A stretch of DNA of 64,000 nt from Reticulitermes speratus (Eukaryota > Arthropoda > Insecta > Blattodea > Rhinotermitidae), in assembly GCA_021186555.1 (NCBI GenBank), contig JAJKFL010000013.1, forward strand, positions 27,112,743 through 27,176,742, given 5' to 3'. Every line of letters starts with the position of its first letter. The first letter of the stretch is position 1. The notes beneath the pieces are model-generated. The model searched no databases. It was not told where the DNA came from and worked only from the letters and a program-made list of their open reading frames with translations. Position numbers and translations under genes: made by a program. Of this stretch, positions 50,135 through 60,794 are shown piece after piece.

Positions 50135-50303
50135 CTTCACCATTATCGATTTCCTGTCTCTCTCTTGGCTTCAATTTATTTGCATCATAAAGACGAAATT
50201 CTATGTCAGGTACCAACTGCACTGCCCGGCGGTAACATTGTATAGCTTCATACAGTTTTCCATTCTGTTCATTTTCAACACCTTTTAAGAACAACATTTT
50301 TGC
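50135..50303 (-). CDS. FBXO9: FBXO9, exon 4 (TPR-like repeat)
   Basis: Acceptor TTTTTGTAG, donor GAAG|GTAACA, phase 0 in, phase 1 out. It encodes [40 protein letters not shown] and ends REIDNGE-like. The [26 protein letters not shown] segment is the best-conserved N-terminal signature of FBXO9, a TPR-like helical pair. The donor choice is set by the frame of exon 5. Confidence 0.95.
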
Positions 50304-50539
50304 CTACAAAAATAGAGCAAAAGTCTTAGCCAAGAGCTTAGCCATTATGACAGTTTATATTAACACTATACAACCAATTACTAACACAACACATCGTAGA
50401 GGCTAATGTCTTGGCTTTGCCCTTATATGCTAAAATAAAACTCAGTTCAAATTTTAAGTACTTGTAATCTGAAGCCACTAACAAGCAGACATTAATATCA
50501 AGGAAGGGTTCAGAACAACAAGTTACAGAAACCCAAATA

Positions 50540-51098
50540 CCATATATTCTCAAATCTAATCCGCACCCTTTTTACAGTTTTAGAGGGCTAAAAAATTAGA
50601 TGCGGATTAGATTCGCGATCGAGAGCTGGATTTTGGAAAAATGATTGAGCTGCTGTACGTGCCATAAGAACAATACAATACAATAATCTATTATTTATTA
50701 TTATAATTTATTATTCATCAGACTCGCCGTCATCACTCATAACTGAATCGTTATCCATGCTCTCCACCCAGTTTCCGCCACAGTCGATCGTTGCTTTCAT
50801 CAACTCCAAAAATTGCAGCGGCTTTGCGGTTTCCATTCTCCTCTGCACACCGAATAAATTGACGTTTGAACTTTGCCGTATATGAGAGTCGTTTAGATTT
50901 CAGGCGTCCCTCTTCCATAACTACGGTACACGACAAATTGGAACAAGCACCTACCACGTTTCAACAACTAAGGCGTGAGCTGGCTTCAGACGAGATTGCG
51001 CACGTCTGTTGAGAAAGGCCCCGCCTCTATCGGTATGACTCTATCGGCCCCAGGCGTAGCGTCGGATTTTAACGCGGATTAGATTTGAGAATATACGG
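50540..51098 (-). mobile_element. Internally deleted pogo/Tigger-like element
   Basis: The 25-bp inverted ends CCATATATTCTCAAATCTAA.. and CCGTATATTCTCAAATCTAA.. differ at one base. They are flanked by TA (50538-50539 and 51099-51100). On the minus strand it encodes the N-terminal helix-turn-helix typical of pogo/CENP-B-type transposases (KRLSYTAKFKRQFIRCAEEN, NRKAAAIFGVDES). This runs into a different frame that ends in an acidic tail, MDNDSVMSDDGESDE and stop. The DDE core is missing: N- and C-terminal ends of the gene are fused by deletion. Ends look young. Confidence 0.8.
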
Positions 51099-51734
51099 TA
51101 ATTTTCATTCAATGATGCAAATGGCCAAGGAATGGCTTATTGTAAGGCAGTTTTATTCCAGTTTTCAAATAATCTACAATTTCTACTAATACACATGTCC
51201 ATTTGTCTGCATACCACATTATAGGTAAAGGTAAAGTGTCTCTATGCTTAATCAAGCACCACACCATGAGGTGTGTGGACTCTTGTCAGAACATGTCATT
51301 TAGGCATAAGAATTACAGCAAATGAGTTGAATATGAACAAAGAAATGGTGTGATAAATTTTAACAATAAATTTGAACATGAAAAAAGTGTGCATGAAAAT
51401 TGTCCCAAAATATCTGAGAGAAGATCAAACGTTGGCTAAAAAGCCAAGTTTATTCTAAAATGCTACACAAAACACGAGGAAACACTGTGATCACCTGACC
51501 AAAGTTTGGCTTTTTTGGCACAACAAAAAAATGTCAATCCATGTAACAGACAACTCCTGCACCTCTGAAACCACAGAAAGGTTAAATGTCATAATCAAAA
51601 ATTAAAAACATGATGCTCGTTTTCTTCAACATTAGAGGAATCATCACGGCTGAATACATACCATGAAATCAGATAGTGAAACAATTCTACATCCAAGTTT
51701 CAATTAAATTAGAGGAAAGAAATGGAGAAAAAGA

Positions 51735-52200
51735 CACAACTTGTGGAGCTGTGGTTGGCTTTTACACCAAGACAACGTACCAGTACTTTTCGTCTGCCAC
51801 TTTTTAGCTGAAAAACTCAAACCAATGTTCAAACTTGCTCCATACTCACTAGAACTGTCCCTGGATGGCTTTTTTCTTCTTGCTGAATTGAAAAATTTTC
51901 TCAAAGGTACCCATTTTCAGTCAACTTAAGCCATCCATAACAAAACACAGTTACTTAAAGCACTCACAAAATGGCTTCAGGTGATGTTTCAAGGCCTGTG
52001 AGGCTCACAGGGAGCAGTGTGTAGCTTCTGGTGGAAATTACTTTGAAACGGATACCATGTAGATACACTAAATTCATTAATAAAGCATTCTTTGAAATGT
52101 ATCGTTATTTAACATCCATACCAGGTACACGTTTCTCAATCAACTTATGTGAAGAAGATGCCTTAAAAACGTGGACAGATTTTGTTTTACAAGACATGAC
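51735..52200 (+). mobile_element. Mariner transposase fossil
   Basis: Translation gives WLLHQDNVPVLFVCHFL, then LSLDGFFLLAELKNFLKGT, aligned with the mariner WLLHHDNAPxH...DLAPxDFFLFPKLKxxLKG block. The first and last catalytic Asp equivalents remain, but the surrounding frame is broken. Downstream pieces resemble the transposase C-terminus. Inverted termini were not found. Confidence 0.65.
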
Positions 52201-52410
52201 CTACTAGTCATAATTCTGTGGGAAGGTGATGGAGAGGAAAGGGGAGAGGGAGGGGGGAAAGGTAACAAAAGGAGGGCAAACAGGGGTCGGGTAATACCAC
52301 ATCACATTTTATACTTTAAATTACTACTATCTGTGTAGATAATTCTAGTTAATTTTAAAACTTTCAATGATGATGATGATAAATTCACACAAAGTTAAAC
52401 ATTAACTTAC

Positions 52411-52560
52411 TTCACTCTCGACATTCAAGTCATTCTCCTCCTCTCCAACTTCCACTGTGGTGTTGTCTGATGGATTACTCTTCAACACATGCCAAGGTGA
52501 TGTTTCTAGCTCATGCTGCCACTGTTGTCGAAATGTGGTCAAAGCATCTTCAACATTCAA
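52411..52560 (-). CDS. FBXO9: FBXO9, exon 3
   Basis: Encodes LNVEDALTTFRQQWQHELET, then SPWHVLKSNPSDNTTVEVGE and ENDLNVESE; acceptor GGGAAAAG (weak pyrimidine tract), donor GAA|GTAAGT, phase 0 both sides. The FRxQWxxEL segment matches the N-terminal part of vertebrate FBXO9. Confidence 0.88.
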
Positions 52561-53526
52561 CTTTTCCCATGAATGAAATTACAAAATGCTGCTAAGTCAT
52601 TGAAATAAAATACATGATTCTTAATACAGCTGGCCTAATGTAATTCTGGCCTTTACACACACAGCTAAAGAAGCAAAAGGTAAAAATGCATATACAAACA
52701 GTACTTTGTAATATACCTTGTAACAAAATGGCATTCAGGAATATGTCAGGTAAACTTGGAAAGACCTGCATTTGCATTTGTGAAGGAATGTAAAAAAAAA
52801 GCCCCTAAAATTCATTTTGTATACTTAAGGAACAAGGAAATTTACTGCATTTTTGAGGCATGCTGCACAATCTCTGTTTTATTTTCACAAAATGCCATTT
52901 ATTTCAAAACTTTATCGTTTTCTGCTCAAATAATACTCATGTTTTTTCATAAACCATGTGCTAAAATTTAAATACAGATCCGGTCAGATAAAGATTAATA
53001 GTAAGATGCTACAAGAATTTAAAAGCACATGGACCATGGTCGAAAATTATTTCCTTCATCCTATCACAGAAAGAAGGCACTACTGAGGGGCTCTTAGAAT
53101 TGTGGCAACTTAAAGAATGGAAGAACTGTTTGACTAAATATACATTTCAAGGGATTATTACAATGTCAAAGAAGGAATAACTGAAGAGACACATGTTACA
53201 TTCACAGGGAAAGTACAAACTAACGTATGCTTTAAACTTCTGGCAACTGTATAAAATATTTTTATTTGATGCTAGAAACTGACAAATCACTATAACCTGA
53301 CATCTGCAATTATATGGTACCATATAACAAACAATGTTATGGTATGCTTTTTCTGTGATTTGTGTATTACTGCACCTTTCCATACTTGGGTACAATGTGA
53401 GACCAAGGTGAAATAAACCAATAAACAAAAACTTTGTACCTATGTTTCAGCACCCAATATTGTGGACAGTGTTAAAATGAAATATATCACTTTGAACTAA
53501 CAAATCAATATTTAAATTCCACATAC

Positions 53527-53682
53527 CACATGTGAAGAGGAAGATTCCTCTTGCTCTTCTCCATCCACACCATCACCTCCAGAACTCTGGCCAATACCAG
53601 AGGAACTTCCATGTTCTTGTGATCCTCCAGCACTTCCTGCCACATTAACTGAGGGAAGTGTGCCATTATACTGATTACTTGA
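53527..53682 (-). CDS. FBXO9: FBXO9, exon 2 (low-complexity N-terminus)
   Basis: Acceptor TTGTTGTTGCAG, donor GTG|GTATGT, phase 0 both sides. The 52 residues are Ser/Gly/Glu-rich (SSNQYNGTLPSVNVAGSAGG, GDGVDGEEQEESSSSHV), disordered and without homology that I can name. It has no Met, so translation must start in an upstream exon. Confidence 0.78.
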
Positions 53683-55483
53683 CTGCAACAACAACAGAAT
53701 TTTAATGGTGACTGATGTCACAAAAGATCATAAAACATATTATTTCCTGACAATAATGGAATATCTGAGGTTGTATAATGCTGGTTGACTTCACACACAT
53801 AATAGCGTCCACAAGGGACTCCTATAAATTTATACAGATGTAAATATAATGAAGACTCAACGCCCTCTGGGATATTACACCATATAGACCGATAAACAGT
53901 TACCAGTGTTTCAAAAGATCATAGTACCTTCATCTTAAGGGTCATCTTCTCTGACTGCTTGATCCTGAAGATGACGGCACTATTAATACCAGCAACTACT
54001 TACCAGTCAATACAGTGTGACAATCCAGAAGACTTAAACTATCAGCAACACTGATGTAGAAACATCAAATCTCTCATAAATACTTGTACAACGCTTTCCC
54101 CAACATTTTTTTACACATAAATAAATCAAAGGAAGAATGAATATATCAAGTACCCCCTTTCATTTCCTTGCCCATCTGCAGACATGACCCTAAACACCAC
54201 ACTAAAAAAATCTTCATAATTTGTACTAACAGACTGACTGACTGGATAACTCACTAAGATGGTCAAGCAAAAGAGTGAAAGATGGATGAGACATCTACCA
54301 TGCATTTCGGAGAAATGCAAACAAAATTTGCATTAAAAACCCTGAAGGGAAGAAAGCACTTAGGAGAACTAGGCATAGAGAGAGGGAAGAATGAAATGGA
54401 TCTTTACAAGAGGACGTAGACTTGATACAACTGGCTCAATACTATGTCTGTTGCCAGACCATCTATGTCCTACTGAATTGTAGGGTTTCATAAAGACAGA
54501 GGATTTCTTGGCCAGATGAGCAAGTATGAGTCCCTCAAACAGGATTCTGGTTCATGGAATTATAAAAATACCACTATATGATGTTTCAAGAGAAAAATAT
54601 GTATCTTTTACACGTAACACAATGTTCAGAAACACTTTCAACTCATCGTGGACAAGTATTTGGCTCAACTGCCATGAAAACTCTAACATAAATCATGTTG
54701 TAAGTGACATGTTCCAGAAGTTTCTCTATCACATATCATGAATGGTGATGGCCAAAGATCAAGTAAAAAAAGGAATCTTTGTTCACTACCGATCCTATGT
54801 GGACTATCCAAAGGTTAATGAGAAATGCTAACAATTCTGCCTTATCAGCACAGAGCTACAAAATTATTTAAAGTGCCTTTTTGTACCAACCAACTAGCTC
54901 CACAGAGCAGAGGCTTTCTTGAGAATCTGACAGTCGCAGGATCATAGTTGAGGCAGTCAAGATCTGTATCAGACTGTATTACCAGAAATGATGTATACTC
55001 TATATCATCTACTTTCAGCCACAGCAAAGAACTATGTAATATCAAGAAATGCAATAAAATAAATTAATACTTTGTCCGAGGTGATTCCGCATCTATCAGG
55101 AAACCGTTCTGTAAACACATGCTGATAAACTTCAACAGTGGATTAAATTTATTCCAAAACACCTGTGCAAAAGGAATAATATTACTTAAACTGGCTGCTA
55201 ATGAAGACAAACACAAAGCACTAATAGTCATTTTTCCATATCTACTTCCTAATTCTGACCTAATCACTAAGTACTCGAAACTTAAGTAATAATACACGAC
55301 TTACACAGAACTCTGAAGGAATGGATTACTGGAACAAATTTAATTTCCGCACAGATAATATGCGTCTACTTGTTTCATACTATTGACGAACACGCTTCTA
55401 GAGACATCTCACCATATATTAAACAGCAAACTTTACAATATAAACAACGTCCTACCACATTTATAATATTTCTTGCTACCCAC

Positions 55484-55610
55484 CATGATCTTTAGTATTC
55501 ACTTTATATGTTGTCACTTCAAGGCAATGATTCGCGATCAGAATATCGTACAACAGAACGAAAACACTTCTTAGCCCTCCCAGCAGCAGCCATTGTTTAC
55601 AATATTTGGA
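55484..55610 (-). CDS. FBXO9: Probable FBXO9 first exon and promoter
   Basis: Two ATGs are possible on the minus strand. The ATG at 55486-55484 is followed at once by a donor GTGGGT; spliced phase 0 to exon 2 it gives M-SSNQYNG, a single-codon coding exon. The upstream ATG at 55593 (MAAAGRAKKCFRSVVRYS) stops after 24 codons and would need a poor GTACGA donor. It sits in AACAATGGCTGC, a YY1-like start-site motif, and may be an upstream ORF. The exact start therefore stays open. Confidence 0.5.
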
Positions 55611-55869
55611 CTTGAAGCGCGTTCAGTTTTGTGTCAACTTCAGGAATGAAACTTTCTTACTCAGAAAATTTTTGGTTGTAAATTTAAAATGAAACGAAAG
55701 AATATACGTTGAGCTAACTCCTACTGATGTTATTTTAAAATCTCCTGTATACGAGAAACTGAAGGCAGATATAACTTTCAAGGCTATTTAAGTGAACTGT
55801 GTGACTCAGCAAAGGAAACTAACCCATGCTACCGTGAGCGCCACAGATTTTAAATGATAATCTAGATAA

Positions 55870-56076
55870 ATTTCACACTATTATCACCGTGCATTTGTAT
55901 GAATCAAATTAAATAAATAGACCAACTAATGCACTGTTTGACTACTTTAATGTAGTGTCTTTCTTATACACCCTACACGTGTTTTGGACCTAGGTCCGAA
56001 ACACGTGTTGGGTGTATAAGAAAGACACTACATTAAAGTAGTTAAATAGTGCATTAGTTGGTCTATTTATTTAATT
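55870..56076. mobile_element. Inverted-repeat member of the hammerhead family, core lost
   Basis: A perfect 15-bp duplication TGATAATCTAGATAA (55855-55869 and 56077-56091) flanks it. The left end bears ATCACCGTGCATTTGT. Arms of about 90 bases (GACCAACTAATGCAC... CTTATACACCC) meet at GGACCTAGGTCC followed by GAAACACGTGT. Two 3' half-hammerheads are joined head to head inside stem II, so CTGATGA is missing from both. Confidence 0.7.
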
Positions 56077-56339
56077 TGATAATCTAGATAATCTGTGAAT
56101 GAGAGTGAGCGGTGTCGCAATAGTTTGGGTACATGCTACGATATTAGCGGTGTTTTGTAATGTAATTGCTGGCATTTATCTGCAAGAAATTGAGTGTTTG
56201 ATACGTACTCTACCAGCTGATACGTATTCAATGGGCGTGATTTGCGGAATACCATAATTTAGTTAATCAAATATATCTGAACTTTAGTAAGTGTGATTTC
56301 CTCATCACCCTATGGAACGAACACGAAATGAGCTTCACT

Positions 56340-56745
56340 GTCTATTAATCAAGTAAATGCACTTTCAACTTTTTAATTGTTTAGAAATGTTCCCCTACAT
56401 ACATTTTGGTCCATACAAAGACCATCATCAGGGGGTACACCAACTACACGTTATTTACATCCATAGGTTCAATCTGTCACCATATGCAGTCTAGTTCAAT
56501 TCAGTCTTTTATGTAGGTTGTAATCACATTCTAAAAACACATATTTAAAAAGTAAATTGTGACTATAAGTTCTTAAAAGGCTCGTCAATGTTGTATTTAA
56601 CAGGTTAAAAACGTCAACATGGCTATCATGTTTTCACACACCTTTGGCTAGTTGTATTCTTACCGTGGTTTTGCATATTTTGGAGTTCGTATTTATAATG
56701 TGCATTTAGTTGGTTAATATACAGTGAATTGAAAATGCACGGTGA
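56340..56745 (-). repeat. Single hammerhead-family unit
   Basis: It starts near the box remnant ATCAAGTAAATGCAC, carries the degenerate hammerhead at 56392-56435 and ends with AAAATGCACGGTGAAAG at about 56734-56749, the family terminal motif. The target duplication is unclear. Confidence 0.5.
56392..56435 (-). ncRNA. Degenerate hammerhead motif
   Basis: Minus strand: CCCC, CUGAUGA, U, stem II GGUC/GACC, then AAA in place of GAA (G12 changed to A), short stem III, A17, GGGG. The lost G12 should abolish cleavage. Confidence 0.55.
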
Positions 56746-56786
56746 AAGTCATATAAAATAAACCAAATGAGCTTATTACAAGATGT

Positions 56787-57074
56787 AAAGGTAAAGTAAA
56801 GTTCACCCTAGAACAGACCATGAAGGCCCAGAGGGGGAGTAGAGGTATAGCTCTACTCTTTCTCTAACCTCGGCGCTAGATGGGGGTGGGTGGTCAACGC
56901 CACGCCCCTGCCGCTTTACCCCCGGGAATGACCCGGAACCCATTGTACAGGAGGCTGGGTAGGCCCCAGGGCCGGTCTGGATGGGTGCTGAAAATCTCGC
57001 TCCCACCGGGATTCGATCCCCGGACCGTGCAGCTCGTAGCGAGTCGCAATACCGAATACGCTATCCCGGCCCAC
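56787..57074 (-). mobile_element. tRNA-derived SINE, family III
   Basis: Inverted copy: the tRNA head at right holds CCACCGGGATTCGATCCCCG (B box) and the core GGAGGCTGGGTAGGCCCC lies to its left. Flanks TATTACAAGATGT (56774-56786) and TATTACAAAATGT (57075-57087) form a 13-bp duplication with one mismatch. Confidence 0.87.
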
Positions 57075-57660
57075 TATTACAAAATGTGCTAAGGCAAATT
57101 TAAATTACCTTTTGTAGAATTGATGAGAGCGTATGACACAGTTTTGAGGGAAGATTGTGCAATACTGTATGTACCCCGAGTATAAGGTGAGAAGTTTTTC
57201 CTAGCATCATCTGAAAATTAAGAGGGTAACCTTATAATCGCACATGAAGGTACATACTTTTTGCATGGGTTTCCTTAAAATTTAAGACTTAAGGGAGAAC
57301 TGTATAGCAAATTTCTGGCATGTGAGCATTTATCTGATACATTTCCTATTCAGAATTGTCTGAAATAAGAGGACACCTTTATCACCACCGCTTCAGAATA
57401 TTCATGCATTCATTTACATTCAAGTCAATCCAAAAAGGTTGGAAAACCTACTGGATATGGAACAAGTCAAATGAATTAAATGTACATACAATTACAATTA
57501 CAGAAGGATTACAATGAACACATTAGTGCAATTTATATAAGATAAAATATTGAATGCATGACTAGATATATAAAAGTAGCTGACTATACAGAGTAAGAAA
57601 CATTTAACAAACAATATACCAAACCAGGAGAATGTTATACAGAATTCATTATAGGAATGT

Positions 57661-57828
57661 CTACTTTTTTTCCTTATTAACAAAGTATTCGTCTAATGAA
57701 TGAAAGCAATTTGTATATAAAAAGGTTTTTAAAACTGTCTTAAATTTCTGTGGGTTAGAAAAGTTTTTAATGTCGGAGGGGGGACTATTATAGAGCTTAA
57801 TACCCAGATAGTAAATTCCTTTTTGATA
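57661..57828 (-). mobile_element. LINE ORF C-terminal fragment
   Basis: The minus strand encodes YQKGIYYLGIKLYNSPPSDI, then KFKTVLKTFLYTNCFHSLDE and a stop. This GIKxYNxLPxxIK...FKxxLKxFLxxxxFYSxxEY tail is common at the ends of LINE-encoded polymerases in arthropods. The fragment is interrupted upstream by the Tigger-like sequence. Confidence 0.6.
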
Positions 57829-57905
57829 CACAGTAGTCCCCCCCGTATCCGCGGGTGATACGTTCCAAGACCGACCGCAGATGCCCAAAACCGCGGATAG
57901 TAGCG
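57829..57905 (+). mobile_element. Tigger-like (pogo) terminus
   Basis: CAGTAGTCCCCCCCGTATCC then GCGGGTGATACG and AACCGCGGATAG. It closely resembles the terminal sequence of Tigger elements (CAGT...CCGTATCCGCGGG). A TA lies directly left (57827-57828). The opposite end was not found, so it is a fragment or a very short derivative. Confidence 0.5.
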
Positions 57906-58079
57906 AACCCTTTATATAAAAGCGCAGAGTAAACTTTAGATCGACTAAGTCGACACTGGCAACAGGAAGTTGAAAAAATTGCATAATGAGCTTCATGATT
58001 TGTACTCACCAAAGATGATTAGGATGGTCAAATGAAGGATAACAGGGGGGTTATGTAGCATGCATGGGAGTAATTATAA

Positions 58080-58345
58080 ATGCATACAGGACTTTGGTGG
58101 CACAAGCTGACCGTATTATACGGCTTGGAAGAACTAGATATACATGGGAGGATAATATTAAAACTGATCATACAAGAAATAGGATGGTTGTGCATGAATT
58201 AGATTTATCTGGATCAGGATAGGAACCAGTGGCAAGCTCTTGTGAACATGTACATGAACATTCAGGTTCCATAAAATAAGTTATCTCTGCACTAACTGCA
58301 CACCCGCTAGCTTCTAAAGAGGGATGCCTTTCCATGGAGTTGATT
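58080..58345 (+). mobile_element. RTE-like LINE 3' end
   Basis: Translation gives LGRTRYTWEDNIKTDH, then HELDLSGSG and a shifted QALVNMYMNIQVP, a worn version of the RWEDNIK...DRxxWRALVNxVMNLRVP tail. The DNA matches the 10.8-kb copy from GGCAAGCTCTTGTGAA through CCATGGAGTT. Confidence 0.6.
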
Positions 58346-59464
58346 ACAGAGGACCTGGAATTGATGCATAACAGAGGCAGATACTATCCTCTCCAATCCA
58401 TCCAGACCCGCTTTTGAGTCATCTCAGTTTTGTGTATAGTGGATTCTGAAGGCTCTTTCTTGAGGGTAACAATGGCCAGAGTTTGGCAGTCCATCTCCAT
58501 TCTGCCTTCATGTGTTTCATTTTATGGTACTTCATTATTGATTAAGCACCAATGAAAGCTATTTTGCTAGGTTTACCTCCTTCTCAAGTACCCCATATTA
58601 CACTCCATGATCTTTGTTACATTCTAAAATGTACATGAAGCACAGGCTAATTCTGAAGTGAAAGAGAAAGAAAATATAAAGTTTTTGGTATGGAATAATA
58701 TAAGGTTCTAACTGATGGCTGTCATACATGAACAATAAATTCTAGAAAGTACTTACAGCACCTACTCACCTTCACACTTTAGTGGTCAGAGAAAGTGTTT
58801 GCTTAATAACTGCTGGTTTAGCTGATTTTACTGCCTGTTGTGACAACAAAATGGAGAATATTTTAATGCTCAATTTAAACTCAGAAGTTTCAAGTGTATG
58901 TGTGAACACTGAAATATTACAAGGTCATAAAATTCTAATTATATTAAAAGATCTTTCCATCTCTTCTTGGTTGTACATGTTGGGACTACATTTTAAAATA
59001 ATTTGTGAAACTGATGATCTGCCATACTTTACGAACGTTCTGTCGATTTCATCTGGTAATTTTTTATGTTATAACAGCACTGGTTATTATGCAAATTATT
59101 TAATCACAGTTTTTTTTAAAAAATATATCCTAGATCTTGTGTAATCTAATCATGTACTATAATTACTTTACAAATATGGAAAGGATGTCATGTGAATCAT
59201 AATGTATTCTTTCAAACACCACATGGATACTTTATTACTTTTAAACTTAAATTTTAACAAACAAAACATTTATTTTTTTTACTTAGAAATAATAGGACAA
59301 ACATTATTCGCTGTTTTGTTGAAACACAGTAATAAGGCATGATAATGCATGCACATACATTTCACATGAATACAACTGTATAGGAACACCGCTGAACAGA
59401 ATATGCAGGCCATCTTTCAAGCAACATATTATAGTAAAAATGATGAACAGATCAATCTATGACA

Positions 59465-59551
59465 TTTTAATCTTAATTCACCGTGCATTTTGTAATCAGC
59501 AATAAGTCACCAACAAATGCACAAAACATGCATTTGTTGGTGACTTATTGC
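59465..59551. mobile_element. Minimal 87-bp hammerhead-family insertion
   Basis: Flanked by a perfect 12-bp duplication CAATCTATGACA (59453-59464 and 59552-59563). It contains TTCACCGTGCATTTTGTAAT followed by a 23-bp inverted repeat (GCAATAAGTCACCAACAAAT.. / ..ATTTGTTGGTGACTTATTGC) with a tiny loop. Only the terminal box and tail motif remain, with no ribozyme. Confidence 0.75.
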
Positions 59552-59958
59552 CAATCTATGACAGTTTACCACTTTATGATTCCCTTTCTGTTACAAAGCT
59601 ATTGGCAAGAAAAATACATTTTGAAACAAAACATCAGCACTGATTTGAGCACTCAGTTCACTATAGCAGTAATAATTCCTACTATTCCATCAAGCATGAC
59701 AATAACATTCTTCTAGTTTTTGATCATGGAAGAAAGTAACAAAGGAGTCCTTTAATGTATTTTTATGATTGACAAGACACGCAAGTTCCATATAGAGATA
59801 CATAGCACATTTGCTACAGATGATTTCAGAGTATACCACCGGTATACTATAGAGTTATCCTCCTCCATAAAAGCTACTGTATGATATCGTTAAATTTAAG
59901 TTCAAGGGTCAGATGGTGTAAGCATTTTGAAGTCAGCACATGCATTAGGGAAAATGAA

Positions 59959-59982
59959 TCCCTCACTCTCTCTCTCTCTCAT

Positions 59983-60008
<26 letters not shown>
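59959..60008. repeat. (CT)n(CA)n compound microsatellite
   Basis: A CTCTCTCT run leads into about 15 CA units with one CG interruption. Confidence 0.9.
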
Positions 60009-60015
<7 letters not shown>

Positions 60016-60794
60016 AACAAACAAAGAAATAAAATGATTTGTCATCTCTGCCATTACAAGATTATTAAATAATCATACATAATATTTATTCCAAATCCAA
60101 AATAAGTTTTCTAATGGAAAATGGGAAAAGTAAACCATGAAAAATTCTCAGTATGCGTTATCATAAACGGAATTCTAAGGGGATTCATGCCACTTACAGC
60201 TTCCGTAACAAAACACTGTAAAATAAGACAAATGCTTTCTACAGTATGAAAAATGGCTGAACATTGAATAGTTTTATTGAATTATTCAGAGTGTTCATAG
60301 TGTTCCTGTATGTAACAGGCAATGCATATGCAATTCTTATGACAACAAAAATAGAGTAACCCCATGAAAATTAAATGCTATATGGACAAAATATTTCAAA
60401 ACTGTAAAAAATCTTTGTTTAATTAACTACATAATTATACACTTTACAGGTATTTATGCAATACCTATAATGCAGCGCTTCAATGTAAAAACAAAAATAC
60501 CCCCCCCCCCCATGTAAGTCAGTCATATGAAATGCAACTATCGTAACTCCAATATAAAAAATACATATGCACTCATTCTCATATGTCAGGAAGAACAGAA
60601 GGGTACACACCTATGAATATAGCCATAACCAACCTTTTAACTTTAACCCAGATCAGGAGGAAAATGTGGGAGGAGGACAATTCTAAGAGTATTAAATAAT
60701 TCAATCTTAATTTAGTAAAGGGCAGATAATCACCACTATTTGGTTCATGGAGTAAAGTCAGTCTTATGTACTCTCAGAACACTGTTCTACACAC

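Larger units (their letters stand above)
50304..52410 (-). other. FBXO9: FBXO9 intron 3 (2.1 kb), transposon-rich
   Basis: Holds a pogo-like deletion derivative (50540-51098), a small SINE 3' fragment (about 51225-51300, AGGTAAAGGTAAAGTGTCTC) and a mariner fossil (about 51735-52200). A G-rich tract lies at 52230-52290. Confidence 0.75.
55611..60794. other. Spacer between FBXO9 promoter and the next minus-strand gene
   Basis: Packed with repeats: hammerhead-family elements (55870-56076, about 56340-56745, 59465-59551), a SINE (56787-57074), a LINE end interrupted by a Tigger-like terminus (57661-57905), an RTE-like LINE tail (58080-58345) and a CT/CA microsatellite (59959-60008). AATAAA on the minus strand (60278-60273) is a candidate poly(A) signal for the right-hand gene. 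Confidence 0.7.

Noticed and set aside
53890..53985. GTTTCAAAAGATC followed by CTGAAGATGACGG, hammerhead-like words
   Set aside because: Core order and pairing of stems do not work on either strand.
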